The notes beneath the pieces are model-generated. The model was not told where the DNA came from and made no database searches. It worked only from the letters and a program-made list of their open reading frames with translations. A stretch of DNA of 35,521 nt from Microbacteriaceae bacterium UBA1487 (lineage in GTDB: Bacteria > Actinomycetota > Actinomycetes > Actinomycetales > Microbacteriaceae). Positions within the stretch are counted from its first letter, which is position 1; each line of letters starts with the position of its first letter. The DNA is taken from the NCBI GenBank assembly GCA_002325245.1, contig DCRR01000017.1, forward strand, positions 26,473 to 61,993, read 5' to 3'. The position numbers and the translations under genes are program-made. Shown piece after piece: positions 7,543 through 14,868 of the stretch.

Positions 7543-7548
7543 ACCCTA
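7543..7548 (-). promoter_or_regulatory. -10 box of the RNB gene built on the mutY stop codon
   Basis: On the minus strand TAGGGT (complement of 7543-7548) lies 6 bases before GTG 7536. Its TAG (7546-7548) is also the mutY stop codon. The next gene can therefore start its own leaderless transcript at the point where mutY translation ends. Confidence 0.55.
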
Positions 7549-8463
7549 GGCGGCGGGCAGCGAGTAGCCCTCGGGGGTGGCGGTGATGAGCCCGTCGCGC
7601 TCGAGCCCGGCGAGTGCCCGCGCGAACTGCTCGGCGTCGTCGAGACCGGCCGCGGCCCACCGGGCGCGCAGCGCCTCCAGCGGCACCGGCAGCTCGTGCG
7701 CCCGCAGCTCGCCGAGCACGAGTCCGCGCACCTGCCGGTCGGAGCCCTCGTACTTCTTCTGGCGTGGCGCCCGCGCGCCGGTGTACGCCGGGTAGCCGGC
7801 GGCGCGCCAGGCGCACAGCGAGGCGAGCGGGCACTCCTCGCAGCGCGGTGCCCGTGCGGTGCACAGGGTCTGGCCGAGCTCCATGGTGCCGGCGTTGGCG
7901 AGCCGGGCGGTCGCCGCATCCGGTGGCAGCGTCGCCTCCATCTCGGCGAGGTCGCGGCGGGTCGAGGGCGGGCCGGGCTCCGCATCCCCGCGGACGGCCC
8001 GTGCGAGCACGCGGCGCACATTCGTGTCGACGACGGGGGTGCGCACCCGGTAGGCGAAGGCGGCGACGGCGCGGGCTGTGTACGGGCCCACGCCGGGAAG
8101 CGCGAGCAGCGCGTCCACGTCGTCGGGCACCTGCCCGCCGTGCTGCTCGGTGATGGTGACGGCCGCGCCGTGCAGCGCGAGTGCGCGACGCGGGTACCCG
8201 AGTCGGTCCCAGGCGCGCACCGCCTCACCCGGCGGCACGGCGGCCAGATCGGCGGGGGCGGGCCAGCGCTCCAGCCACGCCTCCAGGCGCGGGATCACGC
8301 GCGCGACGGGCGTCTGCTGCAGCATGAACTCGCTCACCAGGATTCCCCACGCCCCGAAGCCGTCCCGTCGCCACGGCAGGTCGCGATGCCCCGCCGCGAA
8401 CCAGGCCGCGACCCGCGCGCCGAGCAGCGCGCGGAGGTCGTCGGGGGTGTCCGGTGAATTCAT
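7546..8463 (-). CDS. mutY: A/G-specific adenine DNA glycosylase
   Basis: MutY removes adenine mispaired with 8-oxoguanine or guanine in base excision repair. At 305 residues it shows the catalytic Glu45 in SEFMLQQTPV, the helix-hairpin-helix LPGVGPYTA (122-130), the catalytic Asp146 in VVDTNVRRVLAR, and a C-x6-C-x2-C-x5-C iron-sulfur loop (Cys201, 208, 211, 217). The C-terminal 80 residues carry the KYEGSDRQVRG segment seen in actinobacterial MutY rather than a full NUDIX-like domain. ATG 8463 lies 8 bases after TAGCCT on the minus strand. The gene is divergent from the kinase-like gene at 8502. Confidence 0.95.
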   Translation of the reverse strand: MNSPDTPDDLRALLGARVAAWFAAGHRDLPWRRDGFGAWGILVSEFMLQQTPVARVIPRLEAWLERWPAPADLAAVPPGEAVRAWDRLGYPRRALALHGAAVTITEQHGGQVPDDVDALLALPGVGPYTARAVAAFAYRVRTPVVDTNVRRVLARAVRGDAEPGPPSTRRDLAEMEATLPPDAATARLANAGTMELGQTLCTARAPRCEECPLASLCAWRAAGYPAYTGARAPRQKKYEGSDRQVRGLVLGELRAHELPVPLEALRARWAAAGLDDAEQFARALAGLERDGLITATPEGYSLPAA

Positions 8464-8471
8464 ACCGTGCC

Positions 8472-8495
8472 AGGCTACGACGCCGTGGCTACGCT
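8472..8495. promoter_or_regulatory. Divergent -10 boxes for mutY and the kinase-like gene
   Basis: On the minus strand TAGCCT (complement of 8472-8477) lies 8 bases before ATG 8463. On the plus strand TACGCT (8490-8495) lies 6 bases before ATG 8502. The start codons are only 38 bases apart, so each promoter's -35 region overlaps the other's -10. Confidence 0.5.
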
Positions 8496-8501
8496 GGGAT
8501 C

Positions 8502-9089
8502 ATGCCGAGATGGTCGCCCGCCCGCGAGGGCGCGCTGGAGGCGCTTGCCGCCGAGATCCTGACCCACTACGCCAAGGGTCGGGTCGCCGTCGCGGTCGAC
8601 GGAGCCGAGGGATCCGGCTCGCGCGAGTTCGCGACCGACCTCGCGGCGGTGCTGGTGCGCCGCGGTCACGCCGCCGAGGTCGCGCACGTCGACGACTTCC
8701 AGCGTCCGCGCGCCGAGCGCGGCGAGGCCACTCCTGAGGGCCGCTACCGTGACGCCTTCGACTACTCGGTGCTCCGCCGCGTGCTGATCGATCCGTTCCG
8801 GCTCGGCGGCAGCGCCGCGTTCGTGCTGGCCGCCTTCGACGCCGACGCGGATCAGCCGCTCGAGCCGACCTGGACCACCGCGCCCGCGAGCACGATCCTC
8901 CTGGTCGAGGGGGAGTACCTGCTGCGCTCTGACCTGCGCTCGATCTGGAACTTCAGCATCTGGCTCGACGGGCAGGGCGAGCCGCTCGCGAAGTACGTCG
9001 CCGACGCGGAACCGCGCACGCGTGCGAGCGCCATCGTCGACAACTCCGACCCGGAGAGCCCGCGCCGGGTGTTCGCCGACTCCTGCTGA
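8502..9089 (+). CDS. Uridine-kinase-like P-loop protein with a degenerate Walker A
   Basis: A 195-residue protein that looks like the short actinobacterial uridine kinase/phosphoribulokinase-type NTPases: a strand and P-loop (VAVDGAEGSGSREF, 31-43), the HVDDFQRPR segment expected to hold the catalytic Asp, a FDYSVLRRVLIDP helix, and ILLVEGEYLLRSDLR. The Walker A is abnormal: GAEGSGSR has Ser in place of the invariant Lys and Arg in place of Ser/Thr. It may therefore bind nucleotide poorly or be a pseudokinase. ATG 8502 lies 6 bases after TACGCT, so a leaderless mRNA is expected. Upstream in-frame ATGs overlap mutY and were not used. Its TGA lies in the first unit of a 15-bp tandem repeat. Confidence 0.6.
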   Translation: MPRWSPAREGALEALAAEILTHYAKGRVAVAVDGAEGSGSREFATDLAAVLVRRGHAAEVAHVDDFQRPRAERGEATPEGRYRDAFDYSVLRRVLIDPFRLGGSAAFVLAAFDADADQPLEPTWTTAPASTILLVEGEYLLRSDLRSIWNFSIWLDGQGEPLAKYVADAEPRTRASAIVDNSDPESPRRVFADSC

Positions 9090-9120
9090 CTCGGCCTGTG
9101 CTGACGCGGCCTCTGCTGAC
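9083..9120 (+). repeat. 15-bp tandem repeat, about 2.5 units
   Basis: CTGCTGAC at 9083, GTGCTGAC at 9098 and CTGCTGAC at 9113 recur every 15 bases, separated by TCGGCCT and GCGGCCT. The first unit supplies the TGA stop of the kinase-like gene. The rest fills the gap before the convergent ketopantoate reductase gene. Confidence 0.6.
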
Positions 9121-9161
9121 CCCGCTCCCGCGAAGCCGACGCCCGCTCAACCGGCGCCCCG

Positions 9162-10157
9162 CTAGACAGGCACGCGCGCGAGAACGTCCTCGGGGTCGAG
9201 GAACTGCCCCGACCGCTCCACCTGGTGCACGAGGTTCACGAGGGCGGCGTTCGTCGGGGTGCTGATCCCCGCCTGCTGCGCCGCGGCGACGACGGCGCCG
9301 TTCAGGAAGTCGATCTCGGTGAGCTGACCGCGCTGGATGCTCTGCAGCGTCGAACCGGGGTTCGGCACGTCACCCATCCGGTCGGCGAGCATCCGCGGGA
9401 AGAGCGAGCCGATCGCCAACGGCGCCCAACCGATCGTCTCGAGCAGTCGGCCGGAGACGCCCTGCATCTCGCCGAGGCGGATGCCGCGCCGCCGCGCCAC
9501 GCGCACCGTCTCGCGCATGCTGGCCGTCATCACCCGGCGAAGTCCCGGATGCGCGACCACCTCCTGCACGCTCAGTCCGGTGATCGCGGGCAGCGCGTTC
9601 ACGTGATTGACGAGGAGCTTGCTCCACTGCGCCGACTCGAGGTCCGGCGCGATCTCAGTCGGGAGGGCCCCGCCGAGCGTGGCGGCGAGGGTCTCCAGCT
9701 CCTCGGGGCCGGTGCCGTCGCCGGCGCCGATCACGAGCGTCAGCGCGGCGGTGATGGTGATCCGGCCGGGGGAGAGGTAGGAGGCGGCGAACAGCGCCAG
9801 TCCGCCGATGAGCGGCGAGTCGGGAAGCTCCTCGCGCGCGACGGTGAGGCCGCCGAGCCCGTTCTGCACGACGAGCACCGGCACGCCGCGCAGCACCGCG
9901 CTGTGCGCGTCGAGGGCGACCCGCGCATCCTGCGCTTTGGTGGCGAGGATCGCCAGCTCGGGCGCCTCGGTCAGGAACTCGTCCGCGCTGACGCGCGCGA
10001 CGTGCTCGCCGAAGCCGCCCTCCAAGCGGATGCCGTTCTCGCGGATCTCGGTCAGGTGCGCTCCGCGCGCCGCAACCGCCACCTCGTGCCCCGCCTTCTC
10101 CAGCAGGGCGGCGAGGGTGCCGCCGACGGCTCCGACTCCGATGATTCCGATTCGCAC
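9162..10157 (-). CDS. Ketopantoate reductase family protein (PanE/ApbA)
   Basis: A 331-residue NADPH-dependent 2-dehydropantoate 2-reductase-like protein; the classic member reduces ketopantoate to pantoate for coenzyme A synthesis. GTG 10157 starts directly on the Rossmann strand and loop VRIGIIGVGAVGG. The Lys of QWSKLLVNHVNALPAITG fits the catalytic Lys, and the C-terminal domain has PGSTLQSIQRGQLTEIDFLNG-type sequence, a hallmark of the ApbA_C domain. The start is supported by TACGAT exactly 6 bases upstream on the minus strand. Paralogues of unknown substrate are common in actinobacteria, so the ketopantoate role is likely but not certain. It is divergent from truB. Confidence 0.85.
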   Translation of the reverse strand: MRIGIIGVGAVGGTLAALLEKAGHEVAVAARGAHLTEIRENGIRLEGGFGEHVARVSADEFLTEAPELAILATKAQDARVALDAHSAVLRGVPVLVVQNGLGGLTVAREELPDSPLIGGLALFAASYLSPGRITITAALTLVIGAGDGTGPEELETLAATLGGALPTEIAPDLESAQWSKLLVNHVNALPAITGLSVQEVVAHPGLRRVMTASMRETVRVARRRGIRLGEMQGVSGRLLETIGWAPLAIGSLFPRMLADRMGDVPNPGSTLQSIQRGQLTEIDFLNGAVVAAAQQAGISTPTNAALVNLVHQVERSGQFLDPEDVLARVPV

Positions 10158-10163
10158 TCTGGC

Positions 10164-10204
10164 ATCGTAGGGGCGCAGGGGCGGCGGGCGCGCGGCGATA
10201 CGAT
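10164..10204. promoter_or_regulatory. Divergent -10 boxes for panE-like gene and truB
   Basis: The same hexamer TACGAT occurs on both strands: minus strand (complement of 10164-10169), 6 bases before GTG 10157, and plus strand 10199-10204, 6 bases before GTG 10211. Both transcripts should be leaderless. Confidence 0.55.
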
Positions 10205-10210
10205 GTCGAG

Positions 10211-11122
10211 GTGTCTGCAAGCCCGGGAGTGCTGCTCGTCGACAAGCCGCAGGGCTTCACAAGCCACGACGTCGTCGCGAGGGCCCGTCGTGCCCTCGGC
10301 ACGCGCAAGGTCGGCCACGCGGGCACGCTCGACCCGATGGCGACGGGGCTGCTGGTGCTCGGCGTCGACAGCGCCACCCGCCTGCTGACCTACCTCGTCG
10401 GGCTCGACAAGGACTACTCGGCGACGATCCGTCTCGGACAGTCGACGGACACCGACGACGCCGAGGGCGAGATCACGGACGGCGCGGATGCGCGCGGACT
10501 CGACCGCGCCGCGATCGACGAGGTCATCGCGAGCCTCACCGGCTCGATCACGCAGGTCCCGTCGACGGTCAGCGCGATCAAGGTGCAGGGGCGGCGCGCC
10601 TACGAGCTGGCGCGCGCGGGCGAGACGGTGGAGCTGCGCGGCCGCGACGTCATCGTGAGCTCCTTCGTCGTCGATGACGAGCGGCGCGGGCCCGAGCAGC
10701 CCGAGGGCACGGTCGACCTCGACGTGCGGGTGAGCGTCTCTTCGGGCACGTATGTGCGCGCGCTGGCGCGTGACCTGGGCGCGGCGCTCGGCGTCGGCGG
10801 TCACCTGACGGCGCTGCGGCGCACACGCATCGGCCCGTTCTCCGTCGACGACGCGATCGTGCTCGACCCCGAGCAGCCGGAGCGGGCCCGCGCGGCACTG
10901 CTCGCGCCCGGCGCGGTGGCGACCGCCCTCTACCCGAGCTCGACCCTCGACGAGGCTCGGCTGCGCGATCTGGCGCACGGCAAGCGCATCACGGTCGACC
11001 ACCCGGATGCGGAGGTCATCGCTCTGCTCGGACCGGACGGCCGGCTGGCGGGTCTGGCCTCGGTCGTCGACGGCACCGCGCGCATCCTCGTCAATTTCCC
11101 CACCCAGGAGGTGCTCTCGTGA
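10211..11122 (+). CDS. truB: tRNA pseudouridine(55) synthase TruB
   Basis: TruB converts U55 to pseudouridine in the T loop of most tRNAs. It has 303 residues from GTG 10211. The N-terminus GVLLVDKPQGFTSHDVV is typical, and the catalytic Asp is in HAGTLDPMATGLLVL near residue 43. SGTYVRALARDLGAALG and the TALRRTRIGPF segment follow. The last 80 residues form the actinobacterial C-terminal PUA-like region. The stop TGA shares four bases (GTGA, 11119-11122) with the next gene, so the two are translationally coupled. TACGAT lies 6 bases before the start. Confidence 0.96.
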   Translation: MSASPGVLLVDKPQGFTSHDVVARARRALGTRKVGHAGTLDPMATGLLVLGVDSATRLLTYLVGLDKDYSATIRLGQSTDTDDAEGEITDGADARGLDRAAIDEVIASLTGSITQVPSTVSAIKVQGRRAYELARAGETVELRGRDVIVSSFVVDDERRGPEQPEGTVDLDVRVSVSSGTYVRALARDLGAALGVGGHLTALRRTRIGPFSVDDAIVLDPEQPERARAALLAPGAVATALYPSSTLDEARLRDLAHGKRITVDHPDAEVIALLGPDGRLAGLASVVDGTARILVNFPTQEVLS

Positions 11123-11487
11123 TCTCCTGGTTCACGATCATTCAGGTCGTCATCGCGTCGCTCGCCGGGCTGTACTGCGTCGGTCTGGGCATCAGCAAGC
11201 GCGCGCCCAACGACGCCGCGATTCTGTCGGTCGCGCTCGTGGAGCTGCTGCTGATCGTGCAGCTGATCATCGCGCTGGTGGCGCCCGGCTTCGGCAACGT
11301 CGCCACCGGCAGCGTGCTGGAGTTCTTCGTGTATCTCGTGACGGCGCTGCTGATCCCGCCGATCGCCGTGCTCTGGGCGCTGATGGAGCGCTCGCGCTGG
11401 AGCAGCGTGGTGCTGGGGATCGCGGCGATCTCGATCGCGATCATGATCTATCGCATGCAGCAGATCTGGGCGATCCAGCTGGCCTGA
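11119..11487 (+). CDS. Small membrane protein, four predicted helices
   Basis: A 122-residue hydrophobic protein I cannot assign. Membrane segments are visible near residues 5-25, 35-55, 63-85 and 92-112, with short charged loops (SKRAPND, MERSRW). It starts on a GTG overlapping the truB stop and was probably co-transcribed with truB. The position between truB and ribF suggests a housekeeping gene of the lineage; nothing in the sequence shows a function. Confidence 0.8.
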   Translation: MISWFTIIQVVIASLAGLYCVGLGISKRAPNDAAILSVALVELLLIVQLIIALVAPGFGNVATGSVLEFFVYLVTALLIPPIAVLWALMERSRWSSVVLGIAAISIAIMIYRMQQIWAIQLA

Positions 11488-11530
11488 GCCGCGCGGCGTG
11501 CCGGGCCCGACGGCAGTACGCTGGGGGGCG

Positions 11531-11986
11531 ATGTTGCGCTCACCCGAATCGAGTCCGTCGCCGCGGCGGATCAGCGGCTCCGGCCGTGCCCTCGTCGCCG
11601 TCTACGGCATCCTGGCGATCGCGGCGACCGGGCGCTCGGTGCTGCAGATCGCCACGCGCTTCGAGGAGGCGCCGCTGGCCTACTCGCTCTCGGCCGCCGC
11701 CGCTGTGGTGTACGTGGTGGCGACGCTCGCGCTGGCGCTGCGCTGGGATCGGCTGGCGTGGATCACGATCGGCTTCGAGCTCGTCGGCGTGCTGAGCATC
11801 GGCACCATGAGCGTCGTCGCGCCGGAGCTGCTGGGGCTCGACTCCGCGTCGCCGTTCGGCGGACAGGCGACCGTGTGGAGCGCCTTCGGCGCCGGCTACC
11901 TGCTGGTGCCGCTCGCCCTGCCGATCCTCGGCCTGTGGTGGTTGCGCCGCAGCACGCGGAAGCCGGCGGAGGCGGCATCGTCGTGA
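11531..11986 (+). CDS. Small membrane protein upstream of ribF
   Basis: A 151-residue protein with about four membrane segments (roughly residues 18-35, 48-68, 75-97 and 115-135) and basic ends. Function unknown. I chose ATG 11531 because TACGCT (11517-11522) lies 8 bases before it, matching the leaderless pattern here; an in-frame ATG at 11498 would add 11 residues but overlaps that promoter. Its TGA overlaps the GTG of ribF by four bases, so ribF translation is probably coupled to it. Confidence 0.75.
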   Translation: MLRSPESSPSPRRISGSGRALVAVYGILAIAATGRSVLQIATRFEEAPLAYSLSAAAAVVYVVATLALALRWDRLAWITIGFELVGVLSIGTMSVVAPELLGLDSASPFGGQATVWSAFGAGYLLVPLALPILGLWWLRRSTRKPAEAASS

Positions 11987-12945
11987 GGATCTTCCGCAGC
12001 CTCGCCGAGGTGCCGGCCGATCTCGGACCGTCGGCGATCGCGATCGGCAAATTCGACGGAGTGCACCTCGGACACCGCGCGCTGCTTCAGACGCTCTGCG
12101 CGCGCGCCGAGGAGCTCGGCGTCTCCCCGGTGGTGGTGACGTTCGACCGCAACCCGCTCGCGCTGCTGCGGCCCGAGCTGTGCCCGCCGGCGCTGGTCAG
12201 CAACGAGCAGAAGCTCGAGTTGCTGGCGGATGCCGGTGTCGAGGCGACCCTCATGCTCACCTTCGACCGCGCACTCAGCGCCGTCCCGGCCACCGAATTC
12301 GTGGAGGACACGCTCGTGCACGCGCTCGGCGCCCGCGTCGTGCTCGCCGGCGCCGACTTCCGATTCGGTGCGCGCGGTCAGGGCGATGTCGACCTGCTCA
12401 CCCGGATCGGGGCCGAGCGCGGATTCGAGACCGTCGTGGTCGGCGACGTCGCCGGGTCGGGGGATGGCGTGAGCGGCTCGGCTCGGCGGGCGTCGTCCAC
12501 CTGGATCCGCGAGCTGCTCGACGAGGGCAAGGTGCACGACGCGGCGAAGCTGCTCGGACGCGCCCCGACCGTGCGCTCCGTCGTGGTGCATGGCGAGCAC
12601 CGGGGGCGCGAGCTCGGCTTCCCGACCGCGAACCTCGACCCCCGAATCGAGGGCTTCGTGCCCGCGGACGGCGTGTACGCGGCCTGGGCGACGATCGACG
12701 GCGCGCGCTACGCGGCAGCCGTGTCGGTCGGCAACAACCCGACGTTCACCGGGGTGCCCGAGCACCAGGTCGAGGCCTACCTGCTCGACGTCGATGTCGA
12801 CGTCTACGGGCGGACGATCGAGCTCGAGTTCGTTGACTTCGTGCGTCCGATGCTGCGCTTCGACGGCATCGAGTCCCTCGTGGCCGAGCTTGCTGCCGAC
12901 GTGGCCAAGGTCCGCGAGATCCTCGCCGCGCAGTCGCCGCGCTGA
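11983..12945 (+). CDS. ribF: Bifunctional riboflavin kinase / FMN adenylyltransferase
   Basis: RibF makes FMN and then FAD from riboflavin. It has 320 residues from GTG 11983, which overlaps the previous stop codon; GGAGG at 11968-11972 serves as its binding site. The N-terminal FMN adenylyltransferase domain (1-185) shows AIAIGKFDGVHLGHRALL near residues 17-34 and the flexible STWIRELLDEGKV segment. The C-terminal flavokinase domain (about 190-310) has GREHRGRELGFPTANL-type sequence, VYAAWATIDG and NNPTFTG. It follows truB closely, as in many bacteria, separated only by two small membrane protein genes. Confidence 0.95.
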   Translation: MRIFRSLAEVPADLGPSAIAIGKFDGVHLGHRALLQTLCARAEELGVSPVVVTFDRNPLALLRPELCPPALVSNEQKLELLADAGVEATLMLTFDRALSAVPATEFVEDTLVHALGARVVLAGADFRFGARGQGDVDLLTRIGAERGFETVVVGDVAGSGDGVSGSARRASSTWIRELLDEGKVHDAAKLLGRAPTVRSVVVHGEHRGRELGFPTANLDPRIEGFVPADGVYAAWATIDGARYAAAVSVGNNPTFTGVPEHQVEAYLLDVDVDVYGRTIELEFVDFVRPMLRFDGIESLVAELAADVAKVREILAAQSPR

Positions 12946-12951
12946 CCGGCG

Positions 12952-13539
12952 TCAGCCGCCGGGGACGCCACGGTGGCCGTAGAGAAAGAGCACGATCGCG
13001 GCGGCGCTTCCCGTGATCGGGGGCCCCGAGCCGATCTCCCACCCGGCGTCGCTCGCGATCAGTCGGCGACCGCGCACCACCGCGCGGATCGGCATCGGCG
13101 CAGCGAGGCTTCGGGCGAGCGCGACGGCGCCCGACACCGTCGAGGTGACGGCGAGCGGCCGCCCGAGCGCGAGCGCGAGCTCCCAGGCGTCGGCGAGCGT
13201 GGCGCCAAGCTCGGGCACGCGGACGCGAGTGCGGGCCGCGAGGCGCTCCATGGCGAGCGCGCGGATGCGGCTCGTGAGCTCGGCAAGGCTCTCGCTGGCG
13301 AGGGAGGTGCGCTCGCGTCGTCCCCGGGTGACGGTGCGGGCGATCGAACGCGCGAGGTCTTCGACGGTGACGCCCGCTCGCAGGGTGGCGTGCGTCGCGG
13401 CGCCGGGCCCCTCCGCCTCGAGAATCTCGGCGACCGCGAGCAGCAGCTCGCCCTGACGGCGCGACCAGTTCGACTCCACGCTCGACTCGTCGCGACGCGC
13501 ACGGCTGCTCAACGGCAGGTGCCGTGTCAGATCACTCAT
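12952..13539 (-). CDS. Uncharacterised protein, faint MDMPI/SCP2-like C-terminus
   Basis: A 195-residue, mostly helical, Arg/Ala-rich protein starting MSDLTRHLPLSSRARR. The last 35 residues (DAGWEIGSGPPITGSAAAIVLFLYGHR) recall the SCP2-like end of mycothiol-dependent maleylpyruvate isomerase relatives. The N-terminus does not show the expected DinB-like metal site, so I do not assign that function. ATG 13539 is supported by TACAGT 7 bases upstream on the minus strand; the open frame extends much further upstream, but that part is antisense to the transporter gene. The gene is divergent from the transporter. Confidence 0.7.
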   Translation of the reverse strand: MSDLTRHLPLSSRARRDESSVESNWSRRQGELLLAVAEILEAEGPGAATHATLRAGVTVEDLARSIARTVTRGRRERTSLASESLAELTSRIRALAMERLAARTRVRVPELGATLADAWELALALGRPLAVTSTVSGAVALARSLAAPMPIRAVVRGRRLIASDAGWEIGSGPPITGSAAAIVLFLYGHRGVPGG

Positions 13540-13546
13540 GGTGGTG

Positions 13547-13605
13547 ACTGTACGCGGGCCGGCGTGTGCACGGCACGGCGCCGCACCGGCCGTCGCTCCT
13601 AGACT
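13547..13605. promoter_or_regulatory. Divergent -10 boxes at 13.5 kb
   Basis: TACAGT on the minus strand (complement of 13547-13552) lies 7 bases before ATG 13539. TAGACT on the plus strand (13600-13605) lies 6 bases before GTG 13612. Confidence 0.5.
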
Positions 13606-13611
13606 CGTGCG

Positions 13612-14868
13612 GTGAGTGAACGCGAGGCCTTCGAAGCTCGAAGGCTGCGACGCGGTCGTGTGCTGGTGTTCGTCGGCGTCGTCCTGCTCGCCCTCAACCT
13701 GCGCACGGCGGTGGCCGCGATCTCGCCGATCGTCGATCTCATCTCGGCGGAGCTGACCCTCGATCCTGTGGCCCTCGGCGTGCTGGGGGCGACGCCCCCG
13801 CTCGCGTTCGCCGCCTCCGGGCTGATCGGACCGATGGTGGTGCGCCGGGTCGGGCTGGAGCGCGCCCTGGTGCTCGCCATCATCGTGATGGTCGCCGGCC
13901 ACTTGGGACGCGCCCTCGCCGGCTCCACCCTGATCCTCGTGACGGCGACGATCATCACGCTGCTCGGTGTGGGCGTCGCGAACGTGCTGCTTCCGCCGAT
14001 CGTCAAGCGCTACTTCCCGACACGGGTCGGAGCCGTCACCGCCGTCTACGCGACCGTCATGTCGGTCGGGGCCACCATTCCTGCGCTCATCGCCGTGCCC
14101 GTCGCGGAGGGTGCGGGGTGGCGGGTCTCGCTCGGAGTCTGGTTCGCCTCGGCGATCGTGGTGGCGATTCCCTGGGTGATCAGCCTGCTCGGGCGTCACG
14201 ATCAGACACACGATGCGGCGGCCCGCGCCGCCGAAGCGGTCGAGACGGGCGCGCTTCCCGTCTCCTCGCGGCTCAGTGTTCTGCGCTCGCCGATCGCATG
14301 GTCGGTTGCCGGCGTGTTCGCCACGGCTTCGTTCAGCGCGTATGCGGCCTTCGCGTGGCTGCCGCTGCTGGTGAGTGATCTGGCGGGGGTGGACCCGGCT
14401 GCCGCGGGCGGCCTGCTCGCGCTGTTCACGATCGCGGGCTTCCCCGCCGCGCTGCTGGTGCCCGTGCTCGCCTCGCGACTGCGTTCCGCCACCCCGCTCG
14501 TCGTCGCCGGGCTCGCCTTCCACCTCGTCGGCTATCTGGGACTGCTCATCGCCCCCGCGAGCGCGACTTGGCTCTGGGTGCTGCTCGCCGGATTCGGCCC
14601 GCTCCTGTTTCCGCTCGCGCTGGCCCTCATCGGGCTGCGCTCGCGCACCGCAGCCGGCGCGGTGGCACTCAGCGGTTTCGTGCAGGGTTTCGGCTACCTC
14701 GTCGGAGCGGCCGGACCGTTCCTGGTCGGGATCATCCACTCGGCGACCGGGGGGTGGGTCGCACCGCTGTGGCTGCTGCTCGCGGCCGCCGTATTCGCCG
14801 TGCCGGCGCTGTTCGTGCTGGCGCCCGGCGAGACCGTCGAGGACGAGCTCGAGCGCCGCGCCGGCTAG
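13612..14868 (+). CDS. MFS transporter, CynX/NimT type
   Basis: A 418-residue, 12-helix major facilitator. The first helix carries LLALNLRTAVAAISP and the region near helix 4 reads LGVGVANVLLPPIVKRYFP, both typical of the CynX/NimT (cyanate, 2-nitroimidazole) group. A charged linker rich in Ala and Glu (RHDQTHDAAARAAEAVE) separates the two six-helix halves. Substrate unknown; members are often annotated as cyanate transporters without evidence, and no cyanase gene is nearby. GTG 13612 lies 6 bases after TAGACT. Its stop codon shares the palindrome CTAG (14865-14868) with the stop of the convergent ROK gene. Confidence 0.88.
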   Translation: MSEREAFEARRLRRGRVLVFVGVVLLALNLRTAVAAISPIVDLISAELTLDPVALGVLGATPPLAFAASGLIGPMVVRRVGLERALVLAIIVMVAGHLGRALAGSTLILVTATIITLLGVGVANVLLPPIVKRYFPTRVGAVTAVYATVMSVGATIPALIAVPVAEGAGWRVSLGVWFASAIVVAIPWVISLLGRHDQTHDAAARAAEAVETGALPVSSRLSVLRSPIAWSVAGVFATASFSAYAAFAWLPLLVSDLAGVDPAAAGGLLALFTIAGFPAALLVPVLASRLRSATPLVVAGLAFHLVGYLGLLIAPASATWLWVLLAGFGPLLFPLALALIGLRSRTAAGAVALSGFVQGFGYLVGAAGPFLVGIIHSATGGWVAPLWLLLAAAVFAVPALFVLAPGETVEDELERRAG

